From: Amblyomma americanum
Taxonomy: Eukaryota; Arthropoda; Arachnida; Ixodida; Ixodidae
Direction: 5' to 3'
Length of the DNA: 64,000 nt
Assembly: GCF_052857255.1 (NCBI RefSeq)
Contig: NC_135507.1
Span: 76,565,850 to 76,629,849, forward strand
Shown: piece by piece, positions 11,023 through 21,409 of the stretch
Position numbering within the stretch: position 1 is the first letter of the stretch
How the letters are laid out: each line of letters begins with the position of its first letter
Position numbers and translations under genes: made by a program
Notes under the pieces: generated by a model
Told to the model about the DNA's origin: nothing
Database searches by the model: none
What the model saw: only the letters and a program-made list of their open reading frames with translations

Positions 11023-11573
11023 TTAAGGCGAAAGCCTTTAATGGCTCATACTGTCGTCTGTTCGCAGAAGGTGTCACACGTTTACCTCTGGAACTAAAAA
11101 GATAGCAGAAAAAAAATGGTTGCTTCAGATAGAGAAGGAAACAGTAAGCCTAGAAGCCAAGTTTGATGACTGTACAGTAAATAGGTAATTAATTATACGC
11201 AAACATGTCGAAAATGCGCCGAAATAGCGCGGACGTCGAATAGCCACCTGGATTGTGTGACATCACATCCATCGAAAGTCGTCACGGCACAGTGAAAATT
11301 GTCGCAGTATGGTCGGAAACACGTCGGATTTGTGTCAGCTTCGATGAAAAATGTGTAATAAAGCGTAATTAATGCTTGAGATTCCGGGAAAATGTATAAT
11401 TTGGGTATAAATATAACCACGGGAACGGTGTGACGTCACATCCACTGGAAGTTGTCACGTCATAGTGATAATTGTCGCAGAATGGTCGGAAAAACAACGG
11501 ATTTGTATCGAACTAGATGAAAAAAATGTGTAATCAATCGCAATAGCAGCATGCCAAGCAAAGGCTTTCGCCT
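11023..11573. mobile_element. MITE-like element with GCGAAAGC hairpin ends and internal duplication
   Basis: The left end is TTAAGGCGAAAGCCTTTAA, itself a short hairpin, and the right end is AAGGCTTTCGCCT, its inverse. Two diverged direct repeats fill the inside: about 11255-11372 and 11428-11548 share GTGTGAC(A/G)TCACATCCA, ATTGTCGCAG(T/A)ATGGTCGG and GATGAAAAA...TGTGTAAT. No reading frame of interest. Related hairpin ends occur near 24.42, 25.44 and 26.90 kb. Confidence 0.55.
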
Positions 11574-12224
11574 CTCAACAGTTTAGTCGCCAAAGTGTCT
11601 CGTAATTTTTGTGGCAGGGCTACAGTGTTCTAGAAGGAGTTGTAGTGGCAAGAGCGAAGTGGGTTTCGATGGGAGGCGCTGAAGCAAAAAAAAAAAAGCG
11701 GTTGGCCGCACGCGGCGCTGCCGTCGATTACTGGAGGGGAAATGCCGGCCGTCTGCGTTGCACGTCGTTGCATTCAGCGAGTTTGCGCGTTGTCGTTGGG
11801 AAGGGGTGGCGCTTTAAGACGTTGGGATAATAAAAGACGGTAAGTGCGTCTCTCGGAGACATAAACATACGCAAAAAGTCTACAAAACGCGGGTACTGCT
11901 CCACACCCTGCCGACCGCGAACATTTCTCCAGAGTGGGGGGTGAGGATTCATTGCCACGCAAAGGCACATAGAGCAAGAAACTATCTGGGGCTAGGAAAG
12001 TGCACTGCAGAGCAAGTAGGCGGCCAGCGAACGCGGGCAAAGTTGACGTACAATTAGAAGCGATGAGCAGTGAAGCTCGAGGAGGAGGTGAAAGAAGATT
12101 GGCTAAACGAAACGGAGGTGAAACCACTCGGCGATAGCACGAAACGACGGTAAAGCAAGAATAAAAGGGTGTGGACGAGGAGTAAAAGGAACTAACGGAG
12201 GTGTTGGAGAAGATATAGCGAAAC

Positions 12225-12513
12225 GTTTGGGTCGGTTTGATGGGGTTCAACCTGGGGTTTAACCTCGTAACCTGAGTCGCCATTGGGACAAGTGACTCGG
12301 GTTAGGAAGGACGCCGTAACCACTCTGAATAATTTCCAACCACTGGGGTGCGTTCTTTATTGTGCACTGACATCGCACAGTACACGCGTTCCTTTATATA
12401 GCACTTTGCCTCCATGTAAATATGCGACCGGTCAGTGGCCTGGATCCAACCCGAATCTTTCGGGCCAGCAGCCGTGCGCGCACTGCAACCATTGATCAGT
12501 CATCACGGCGGCG
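12225..12513 (-). mobile_element. old type-A (Ruka-like) SINE copy
   Basis: On the minus strand the copy runs from a degraded GCCGCCGTGATG head through GGCTGCTGGCCCGAAAGATT, the B-box region, CGATGTCAGTGCACAATAAA and an end near GACTCAGGTTACGAGG. It is more diverged than the other type-A copies in the window, so it is probably older. Confidence 0.65.
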
Positions 12514-14282
12514 AAAAAAAAGAGAAACGCGAAAAAAAATACAATAAAGCAAGTGCTCATTAAGCAGGAAAAAGAAGGCAATAAATAAAACAATGCGAAG
12601 AGACAAACAGATTAGAGACCTACGTCTGCAGACGCGGACAGGAACGACATTTCCCTTTCTGTGAGAATGAGGGCTCGCTGATGCGGCACAACTAATTTGA
12701 ACGGTTTAAGTTATCTGTTTGGTAAGGCGGCCACTATTCGTGATCAATGAGAAGCTCTCAAAGACTGGCAGGCAGCCACAGTATCTGCAGTGACACCATT
12801 AAGGCGTACTGCATGGTACCTTTGAATAACTCTTTCCATCGCTTGAGCACCAGTACAAAGTGGAAACGGGGCAGTTTTTTGCATATATGTAACATGTGAA
12901 CATAACAGCTGTTAATTTATTGGTGAATATGTCCTATCTGAGAATGTATGTCCAAGCCCGAAATGAATGCTCTATTAGAGCGGAAGTTCTTTGCGTTGTT
13001 AACTGCATCAAAATTAGCATTTTATAATTCTAAAACAGCATTTATTGGGCTTGTGGTTACTTATGTTAAACTTAAATTTGAAAAACAGTCATTGCTAAGA
13101 TTAGGCACGAGCGACATGGAACTCAGTTATAAGGTCTACATTAATTAATTAGTAGTAAAAAACAAAGCTTTGAGAAGCGAGTATAAGAAGAACTAGTGGC
13201 AGTATGGGTTGGCAATTATAATTAATTGCGCAACTATTTAAGTGGACGTGAACTTGAACAAAGAATAAGCACTGACACGATGGGTACAAAATCGCGCACT
13301 ATAAGGCGATTTGCATGAGTGCATGAATGGCCTTCATTATTTAAAATAGTGGGCATCGTACTCCCATGCAGCTGATGCTACATATCCGCCCGTTCCATCA
13401 GCCATGAAATGTCCAACAATAGAAGAGTAGCTATAAAATCTCCTTGTAGCGTTATAAGAACGTCTTGAGCGGATTATATTGCAGCGGATATGCAGCGGAT
13501 TTAATAGCATTATAAAAGTTTCACGAATAAAGCTACAATCAGAACGGTGGTGAATTATTGCATAGGATAAAAAATCGAGGATCTGGTGTGCTGTGTTGTG
13601 AACCTCAACGAGTGAGCGAAACAGTAAAAAGCACTTGCGGACTCATCGTTCTAGCCCTATCCAATTTCGCCTGGAAGAAATTCCACGTGACATTTTTGAA
13701 AAAACTAATGAAACAAAACCCCGGAAAACCAAGATTAGCAGTTGCCTGTTTTAAAATAGAACAAACTTGCATGCAGTCAAAAGTTGTAGGTTATGTTTTA
13801 CCATTCCAAGGGCTGCTTAGGATATTCTACGGGGGTGGCGTACGTCGAGGGGGGAGTTAATTTTTAGGCATTGTTCCTCCTCAAGACAAAATAAAGAGAG
13901 CAAATTGCGGCATTGAGACAGCGATATATTGGTTTCACATAACGCAACGCAAAGATTAAGCCGCTTAAGTGCTTGTGAGAGAACAAAATCAATTTCTTCA
14001 GGGACAGAAAGGAGCGCCGGGAAAATTTTCGAGGTAGCGGCCGCCATCCCTTGCCTTCCGCTGGCGCCGTCACGGAAACACAGCCACTGATTTCCCTTTG
14101 AAAGGTTAAAAATAATTATCCATTCGTTTTTTGCATCTTCATTGGCAGCCAAGCGGTGAATGGCGGCGCTGGCACCTAGGCACCCTACCCAGGAGTCTAC
14201 GCCAGCGCCCCACCGCGGCAACCGCTTCTAAAGCCTCACGCGGAGAGCGCCGCTTTTGCCACTACAAAACCTTCTAGAACAC
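12514..14282. other. interval inside the long inverted repeat, no gene seen
   Basis: AT-rich sequence with short reading frames and no recognisable domain. The block at 14236-14283 is inverted relative to 11608-11665 (shared 'acagtgttctagaagg' and 'ttgtagtggca'), a second inverted pair nested in the larger structure. Confidence 0.4.
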
Positions 14283-14422
14283 TGTGGCAGGGCGTGCGTC
14301 CACGTGATCAGAGCAGCGTAGCAGACGAGGCTCTCCCTTCGTGCGCGTGCGCGAATTCTCTCCGGGTTGGACGCTTATCGCCGTGTTAAGGCGCTGACGA
14401 GCAGTTTGGTCGACGCTCGCGC
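14283..14422 (-). repeat. right arm of long inverted repeat (partner 10489-10653)
   Basis: See the left arm. The two arms enclose about 3.6 kb that contains two small MITE-like elements and one SINE. Confidence 0.75.
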
Positions 14423-16027
14423 TATATTATCATAAATCAGGAAGGCTGTACATATAAATAGCCCCGATTTTCACTGTAGCCACGCCATTGTGTTTTAAAT
14501 AACACGAAGAAGCGCGCGTTGAAATCCAAGCGAGGATTGTGCCCTTTTTTTCTGTGGACGCGCATCCTAGTTAGCAGGCTTCGAGGCAATGCTACCCCGT
14601 ATCAGGCTATGGCATTGGTCACAGCGCCAGCAACGTTCGCGCGCGTCGGCTCCGAGCTCGGACAACCACATGACACCCTCAACAAGGTATGGCACTGCAT
14701 TTTCTAAAATATATTCTTGCTTTCTCACTTCGAGCATCTAATTGGAGTACGGCCACTAATACATTTGCATGCACGGAAGTAAGCTACCTTAGCACTGCAT
14801 TTTACAGCGACAGCTGTTAGGCGCCCGTCCCTGGCTTTCTCGTCGTCGGCGACGTCGCCGTCGGTGTAACCGGTGGGTGCTAGCACACCCACCGATTGCG
14901 GCGGTCAACCTGGGTCGCATAAGCCTACGGGTGGCTCTGTTTGCAACAGCCGCCTGCCAGTGCAGGGGTGCATCACTTGACCACTACACCAGTGCAGCAG
15001 CAAAATATCCCAAAAAGTAAACACCTAAACAGCTGTCGCTGCAACTCGCGACAATGCCGTAACCGTCCTGCGATTTTTTTGACAAGCTCAAGTACCCTGC
15101 TTTTTAGAAAACAGCGCACTATACAAGACAGTAGAAGGGAACGCAAACACTAGAACCATTTCAACATCACATTGAACACAGGCTATTAAGAAAAACTACA
15201 GTAGGAGCTCAGCTGCAGTGCGGTGACCAGAAATGTGTTGTGAGCCAACGCTTGCATTGGCATCTCTCTTCCTGTCACCTGCGTTGTATCCCTTCAAGAA
15301 CTGCATTCATGGCGACAGGGGGTTAAACTGACCTTTGTTTTTTTTTGTATCCGGAATGGCATTAGGAGGTCAAAGATACCGTCCGTTGCAGAAGTCTTCC
15401 ATGCGCATGCGTGCAGTCCTGGAGTCGCAGGCACCTAGGGGTACTGAAGGACAAGTGAAGAGGGCTGTCTGTTAGGTGTAGACCGCGATAGCATGGGCTG
15501 AGAAGTCGACATCTCAGAACATTTCTTATCACCTTCAAAGTCGGCATCAGTACAGCCGGGAGTTTTCCGATAAACAAATTTTCGACCGGGGCTTCTGCCG
15601 CGTCTATTTTCAGCAGTAGTGTTAAGCAACACAGGTGAACTAACTGGTAAATAAAAAAAAACAAGAATGTACTACAGAAAAGCACACTAAATCTATTCAC
15701 GCACGCACCCATAACCTACGCATCCTTAAACCTGGAGTAAGCACATTTCTACCTCAACATTGCTCATTGCTCACAAGATAACTACGTCGCTGATTACGTC
15801 TTATTTCTAACCATGACTTAGGATTGAAAACTGTGAGCTGGAAACTGGGTATGGTGTTTAACAAATCAGCTGGCGCTTTCGCACATTCTGCATCATACGC
15901 GCTAGACAAAAAAACATCGCTATGAAAGGCACGTTATCTGCCTCACTGGTGTATTCGTTTTCTTGGATGCTCGCCTTAATCAGTGACGGTAACTTGATCG
16001 GGTGATATCTGAATTATTTTCCTATTA
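14423..16027. other. intergenic interval with one short hairpin
   Basis: No supported gene. At 14871-14894 there is a 9-bp stem (CGGTGGGTG / CACCCACCG) with a 6-base loop, next to a GTCGTCGGCGACGTCGCCG tract. The region near 14940-14990 has a tRNA-like look on the minus strand but no complete cloverleaf. Confidence 0.4.
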
Positions 16028-16247
16028 GCCGCCGCGGTGACTCAGTAGTTATTGCGCTTGGCTGCTCACCCAAAAGACACGGGTTCGATTACGACCGCGG
16101 CGGTCGAATTTCGATGGAGGCAAAATTCTGTAGGCCCGTGTACTGTGCGATGTCAGGGCACGCTAAAGAACCCCTGGAGGTCGAAATTTTCGCAGGCCTC
16201 ATAGCCTGAGTCGCTTTTGGACGTTAAACCCCCGTAAACCAAACCAT
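16028..16247 (+). mobile_element. type-A (Ruka-like) SINE
   Basis: tRNA-derived head GCCGCCGCGGTGACTCAGTA with a B box (GGGTTCGATTA), then the shared body (CGATGTCAGGGCACGCTAAA) and the end CGTTAAACCCCCGTAAACCA. Part of the body (the GGAGCCCTTCACTACGG block) is missing compared with other copies. Confidence 0.85.
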
Positions 16248-16555
16248 TTTTCTAATATTAATCGGCAAGTGGTATTGCGCAATGATCTCTTATTCTTGAT
16301 CACATGTGCAGTCCTTGTGTGCCGTGACTATTTGTAGACCTTATAATGTGCCCTAGTGGTTCGTGCGATTCTGTATTAGTTTAAAACTTAAAAAAAATAC
16401 GCATCGTTCAAGTCCGACAACCATATCTTTTTTTTATCACACAAAAAATAAAATTCACCATTGACATTTCTGGATCTGTGGTCGCTGGCTTTATTTGTCT
16501 GGGATAGTTGTCCGTGTTCGTTCAGTTATTAGAGTAAATGCTGAAAATTTTCTAG

Positions 16556-17104
16556 CATGGGCGCTTTCTTCCTTTCTACACATCTTCCAGTTCTCCAGGA
16601 GCGCATGTCCCTGCAGCCGGCGAAGGAAACAAGAGCCCGCACCCTGTGGGCAGTGCCATCTCTGCTTCTGCCACCAAAACAGACGGCCCGAGACCAGACA
16701 TCTCGGAACCTCGTGGCGCGCCACCTTATGACGCGATTGTTTCCGCTCCGTCATCAACCGACCAAGTGAAGCCAAAGCCGTCCCCTCGGAAGTCACCGAT
16801 GAAGGCATGCTCACCACTGCAAGCCGCCAAGACCAATCGCAACCCCCTTTACAACGCGCAAAGGAGGTCCCACGCGCCTGCATCGAGCACGTCTCCAGCT
16901 CGCGGTTACTCTTGGCAAGACCATAGCTACGCTTCTTCCCTCTTAATACCCGACACTGCCACGAACGATGGCACCTCGAGCGAGGGGCACGACTGCGACA
17001 TTACCAACAGTGGCGACAGCACGAGCGACACAATGTTGGCAGCAAAGGCGCTCCTAAAACTAGCAGATAGCTCCTGTAACGATGGAGGACGCAGCAGTGT
17101 TTAG
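16556..17104 (+). CDS. possible terminal coding exon, function unknown
   Basis: An open frame of about 180 codons runs from 16556 to a TAG at 17104. A pyrimidine-rich stretch and candidate acceptors (cttccag, ctccag) lie near 16580-16600, so the coding part may begin there. The protein is rich in Ser, Thr, Pro and Ala, contains KPKPSPRKSPMKACSPLQAA, and ends in an acidic Ser/Thr-rich part with AAKALLKLAD. It looks disordered and matches no domain I recognise. No upstream exon was identified. It could be a real last exon of a host gene or a chance open frame. Confidence 0.25.
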   Translation, partial: HGRFLPFYTSSSSPGAHVPAAGEGNKSPHPVGSAISASATKTDGPRPDISEPRGAPPYDAIVSAPSSTDQVKPKPSPRKSPMKACSPLQAAKTNRNPLYNAQRRSHAPASSTSPARGYSWQDHSYASSLLIPDTATNDGTSSEGHDCDITNSGDSTSDTMLAAKALLKLADSSCNDGGRSSV

Positions 17105-19085
17105 CCGTGTCGTGCAACCCAGGTAAGAATTTATTCGTGCGAAATGAAAGCTTACGCAGGTTCGAATAATAATACCGGTGTTCTTGTAAAATCCAGTAAA
17201 CGAATTTTCCCTCGACTCATTCGGACACTGAACGGCCTCGGATAACAACAGCTTGTATTGAGGGCGCACCACCAGAATCCGATATGACGTTCACCGTGAA
17301 CAGTTTTAGTGATTTTATTCTCCGACAGTGTTGTGCGCAAATTAGGTCTTGATGAGCATACGGTTTCGCGTGCTTTCTTTTGCAGGACTCTTTGTTTATG
17401 ATGCTGATGACATACAAATAGCAACACAATAAAATGTTAAATCCACTCGCATTACGGAATTGTTCTTGGCGTCTTTCTGCCTTCATCCAGGTCCGGGCGT
17501 GAGCAAAGTACAGTCAAATTATCGGCGCTCTGTGCCTAAGCATTAGGCCATGGGAACAGACAAAAGGCGGTACACGTAACGTCCGCGAACTTCAACTGTT
17601 TTTAGTAATATGGTTTTTATACACGTACTGATCAAACACAAATGCACAAATTTGTGACAAATATATAGCCAAGGGACTTATATTCCAAAAAGGCGGAATC
17701 CGTTTTCTTCGTTTCCTATCGCCTTTCTATTGAACAATTCTACTTTAACTTTCATCAACACTACCGAAGGGTAACTCATGCATTCCCAGGATCTAGCTCG
17801 CACCAGGTGATATGCGCCATATATTAACCTTTTATTTCGATCTTGTACGTCACATTATAGTGGGGTCAGTGAATCGCTGCTGTCATTGCCCGCATTAAGA
17901 CAAATGCCTAGACAGGCTGTCGGGGTGGCTGATTTGAGCGCCGTTCCTGCGATGTTCCTTCAGTCTCGGCGTATTAAGCACCTCTCGGTCTGGTCCACGT
18001 ATCTTTAGTCGCATGACACAGCAATGTTGTACCTAACACACGTCACACTTGGTGAAAATCTGCTCATGGTCGACGCCGCACGTCAAGCTGATCCTGCCCT
18101 ATCACCGCATTTAACTTGTTGAATATAAAATCGGGTTTTGAGGGACCGTAAAAAGTGCGGCTGTTTTCTGCTTTTCAGTAGTGTTTTTTTTTTAAGCTTG
18201 TGAAGACAGGTTGCGCCTTTTCTGTGTTCGTTTCTTTAGGCTAATTCCTTGAGGATCTCTGCAAAGAAGTCAATCAGGTTACCTAGAAATCCGCTTGTCA
18301 CCGGCCTGTCCACTTACTGCTGAATACTTTGCCCCACCTCGTAAACGCGCAATTTTTCAACACATTCACGAAATCGTGAATATGTTACAATGCAGTTATG
18401 TCGAATAGTGACTGGGCTGAATTAATTAGCGTTAGTTAACTTCAACTAAAAAAATTTTGCGCTTAGCATGGAGTCACATACCGTCGGAAAGCTTAGTTCA
18501 GGTGCGAATGCACTGTGCCAGTTAGCAACCCTAGTTATTTAGCGGTATTTAGTAACTAATTTAAAACCAAAACCAATTTTAAGCAGAGAGCTAACGCTTT
18601 ATGAGCTGGGTTTAACAGAGTTCCACCGCTGTCAATTTTCCTTGGTTTCCAAAGGCGGATAATGAATTTCGCCTCAGCATCAAAGGAAGTGTTGGATTTT
18701 AACTGTGGTCTCACCCGCGGCATAAAATTAAATAGATAAAAATAATTCGTAAGACTATTGTCGCAGCTAAGGCGAAGAAGAATCAGCTCCGACAGCGTTG
18801 AGGTTCGGACTGTTTTCAATTGCGCTGCTGCATAACCCAACCTCCTCCTCCTTGTCCGGCGCCGCGTGCTATGGCCTGCGAGCCGAGCGCGGCGCGAGGG
18901 GGGTGCAAATGACCCCCCCCCCCCCCCCGCCCACTAGGGTGCCTTGATGCGCACGCCCTCGCTTAGGGTGCAGTCACCCTTCGAACCACTCCGCCATTGT
19001 GTTGCCTGCGTCGACCTCTCCGCTCTCCTGTCGTGCGGGCGTCACTGCTGCATGCCTGTGTTCGCGCGGCTTTCATCGCCGTGCA
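17105..19085. other. intergenic interval, no gene seen
   Basis: Unique-looking AT-rich sequence without recognisable repeats up to about 18840. A run of about 16 cytosines lies near 18912-18928. The GC-rich 150 bases before 19086 are plausible as the promoter and 5' untranslated region of the THAP exon. Confidence 0.4.
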
Positions 19086-19238
19086 ATGTCTGGATGTTGT
19101 GTTCCTCAGTGCTCGAACCATGCGAGAGATAGTTGGGGGATGTTCTATTTTCCAAGAGACTCGAAAGGGAGGCTTATGTGGCTGGTGCGAGTCAAGCACG
19201 AGAAGTGGCAATCGACGAACTTCTCATGTGTCTGTAGT
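19086..19238 (+). CDS. first exon of a THAP-domain protein
   Basis: The ATG at 19086 opens a frame beginning MSGCCVPQCSNHA, then MFYFPRDSKGRLMWLVRVK and HEKWQSTNFSCVCS. This is the N-terminal half of a THAP (C2CH) zinc-binding DNA-binding domain: the Cys pair in CCVPQC, the conserved Trp in LMWLVRV, and the third Cys in CVCS. The domain's His should follow in the next exon, and the frame meets a good donor (gtacgt) at 19239 in phase 0. I could not find the next exon. THAP domains occur in host regulators and in P-element-type transposases, so the role is undecided. A GC-rich leader precedes the ATG. Confidence 0.65.
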
Positions 19239-19987
19239 GTACGTGCCCCATGTTGGTTCAGAGCTGTTTTTGTTGCTATTCACCGCTTTTGCGCTTATCC
19301 AGCCAAGTGTAGTACATTTGTATCGGTCAGATCTCATTTCCGCACTATTCGTCTTGCTCGGTGTAAAAAAAAAAAAGGCACGCTTCAGCGCCGACTCGGC
19401 CATTGCCTGCCGCTTGCCTGTTTTCATCCGAAATTGCAATGTTTTGTCTTGGGAATGCGTACCAAACGTGCTTTCGCCGCTTCTGGTCATTAGAAAACAA
19501 TTGCCTTCACGAGGCGCTTGTCAGCGAACCGCGGCCAGCACGAATAAAGGCACAGAGCACGAGAACAAACGAGGGCACTTACTGGGCTTGGGAAATTACT
19601 GCGCATCTGGGTCGTCCAGGAACCAATGCGGTTTAATTTACTTAGGATTTTATGAGTTCTTGATAAGTACGCTGCGTTCGGTAGCGTGCGCTACCTGTTA
19701 GCCCGATTCTTCGTCCAACGAGGCCGCATTAGATCACTAAATGAGATTAACAGTAACCATCTCTTCGAGATTACGGCAAACTTTTCGATCATTACAAACC
19801 CCAAGGCAGCGCCTACTCGACTGCACGACGCTTTTCCAAATTATGTCCAAAATTTTTATTTGCCCAAATATTTTTCCTACGCAAGTTTCTTCCCCAGCCG
19901 CTACTTCCAGAGGTAAGGTGTTCGTGAGGAGGGGCCTGAGAGCAGTGGAGACTCTGGGGTCGTGCTGCGCAGCTCCCTGTAATGTAG

Positions 19988-20163
19988 TTACCGAACATGA
20001 CCGCTGCGACCAGAGGACTCAACAGCCAGGCGCGTCAGTGGACAGCTTCTTCAAGGCGCTTAACAAACTATCATGTACTTGCCATTTCAGAGAGGAGATT
20101 GACAGTTGTTTGGCTGCATCCACTGAGGCATGGCAGGGTGCGGGCCCGGCAAGCTGCGGCTGA
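19988..20163 (+). CDS. possible phospholipase-A2-like exon (weak)
   Basis: After a candidate acceptor (aatgtag) the frame reads TEHDRCDQRTQQPGASVDSF, then KLSCTCHFREEIDSCLAAST, and stops at 20163. H-D-x-C followed about 22 residues later by C-x-C...C-L resembles the catalytic part of group III secreted phospholipase A2. The spacing in the second Cys block is two residues longer than usual, and the preceding CC pair would have to come from an unseen exon. It may be a degraded or unrelated sequence. Confidence 0.25.
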
Positions 20164-20399
20164 TAGCAAGGCGTGGTTGACGACAGGGTGCGGTTGACGT
20201 GACGTCGCACTGAACTCCCCGCATTCCAAGGGTGCTTTCGGCAGAAGCGCAAAATCAATCGTTGATTACGTCACTATTTTAAATGCTAGTACAAAAAGAA
20301 TTGCCACGTTTTACCTACAGCCTATAAGGAATTGAATCCTTGAATATCGCAAAATTTTCAAAAGGTGTTGCAGCTGCCCTTTAAAAGCATCGTCGCCAT

Positions 20400-21310
20400 A
20401 TTACATCAGAGGAGGAGGAATACAAAATGAATACAATACGATTATCAATACAATAAAACACAAAATATTGAAAAGTGATTAATATGCTTCGATATCGGCA
20501 TGAGGGCAAAAAGAACGAAGAATCCAAGAACATGTCACCCCAGAAGATGGTTGATGGGCGTTACCTTAAGCCTAAATGCATCACCCTCACTGTCAAGTAG
20601 TTCGGGCATCAGGCTGCGTTCCTCAATCACGGTCAGAAAGATAGATTTATTCGAAGCGTTAATAAAACCATCAAGTCGTTGAACTCTATTAGAATTAAGC
20701 ATACTGCGTCATGCAGGAAAATGAGGAGTTATAACTGAGCCGCGAGATATAGGGAATATTGAAATATAGCTTTTTCGGCCATTTTAGGAGCCCTGTATAT
20801 TCCTGTAAGCAGGAAAAAATACTTTTCACGAAAAAGCCGCTTTTCCTTTCGAGACAGCTTCATCAAAAAGTTCAAATACCGTGTCTAGTTTGAACCTCCG
20901 CGAATGCATATCAGTGGAACATACATTTCGACCACCAATAAAATTCTATTTATGAAAAACAGCAATTTTTGTTTGACAGCCTTATTAAAGGCAGATAGTC
21001 GAAAGTCAAGATAAATGTTCTGACACTCGGACATATTACGAAGATTACCTTTTTATAATCGTGAATTTACTTCACAGTAACCTGCAACAGCACAGTGGGG
21101 AGAGTTAAGTTCAATAAGACAGTGTTGTGGTCACTGAAACTGCCAACTCATCAGAGTGACTGGATGTGCTCTGGATTTGACGTAAGGACTGAGTCAATCA
21201 TTACTGCCACTTGTAGGCATTTAAAATGCTTGACTGAGGTTTGATGTAAAGACAACATCCAGATCTCTGTTTTGACGATAAGGTGCGCATAAGTTATTTT
21301 GAAGTCCTCT
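20400..21310 (-). pseudogene. heavily decayed LINE fragment, antisense
   Basis: On the minus strand near 21290-21060 short frames resemble the end of a LINE endonuclease domain, including a block like DHNTVLLNLTLPTVLLQV read across frames. Downstream parts are too decayed to align by eye. An 'aggaggaggaatacaaaatg' tract near 20410 could be its tail. This call is tentative. Confidence 0.35.
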
Positions 21311-21409
21311 CAGAGCATGTAACTAGCACAAGAAATACGCGTGTTTAGATCGACACCCGAATATAATTCTGTATTGTAACAGGACTAGCAACAGGATTAG
21401 GTACGAAAA

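Noticed and set aside
11774..12283. 169-codon minus-strand open frame
   Set aside because: No domain and a Ser/Pro-rich composition. It overlaps the old SINE at 12225 and has no splice or family support.
14391..14420. Hammerhead ribozyme core (CTGACGAG)
   Set aside because: The matching GAAA strand and cleavage-site stem could not be found at the right spacing.
18912..18928. Poly-C run as a functional element
   Set aside because: A simple homopolymer with no paired feature; length may even be a sequencing artefact.
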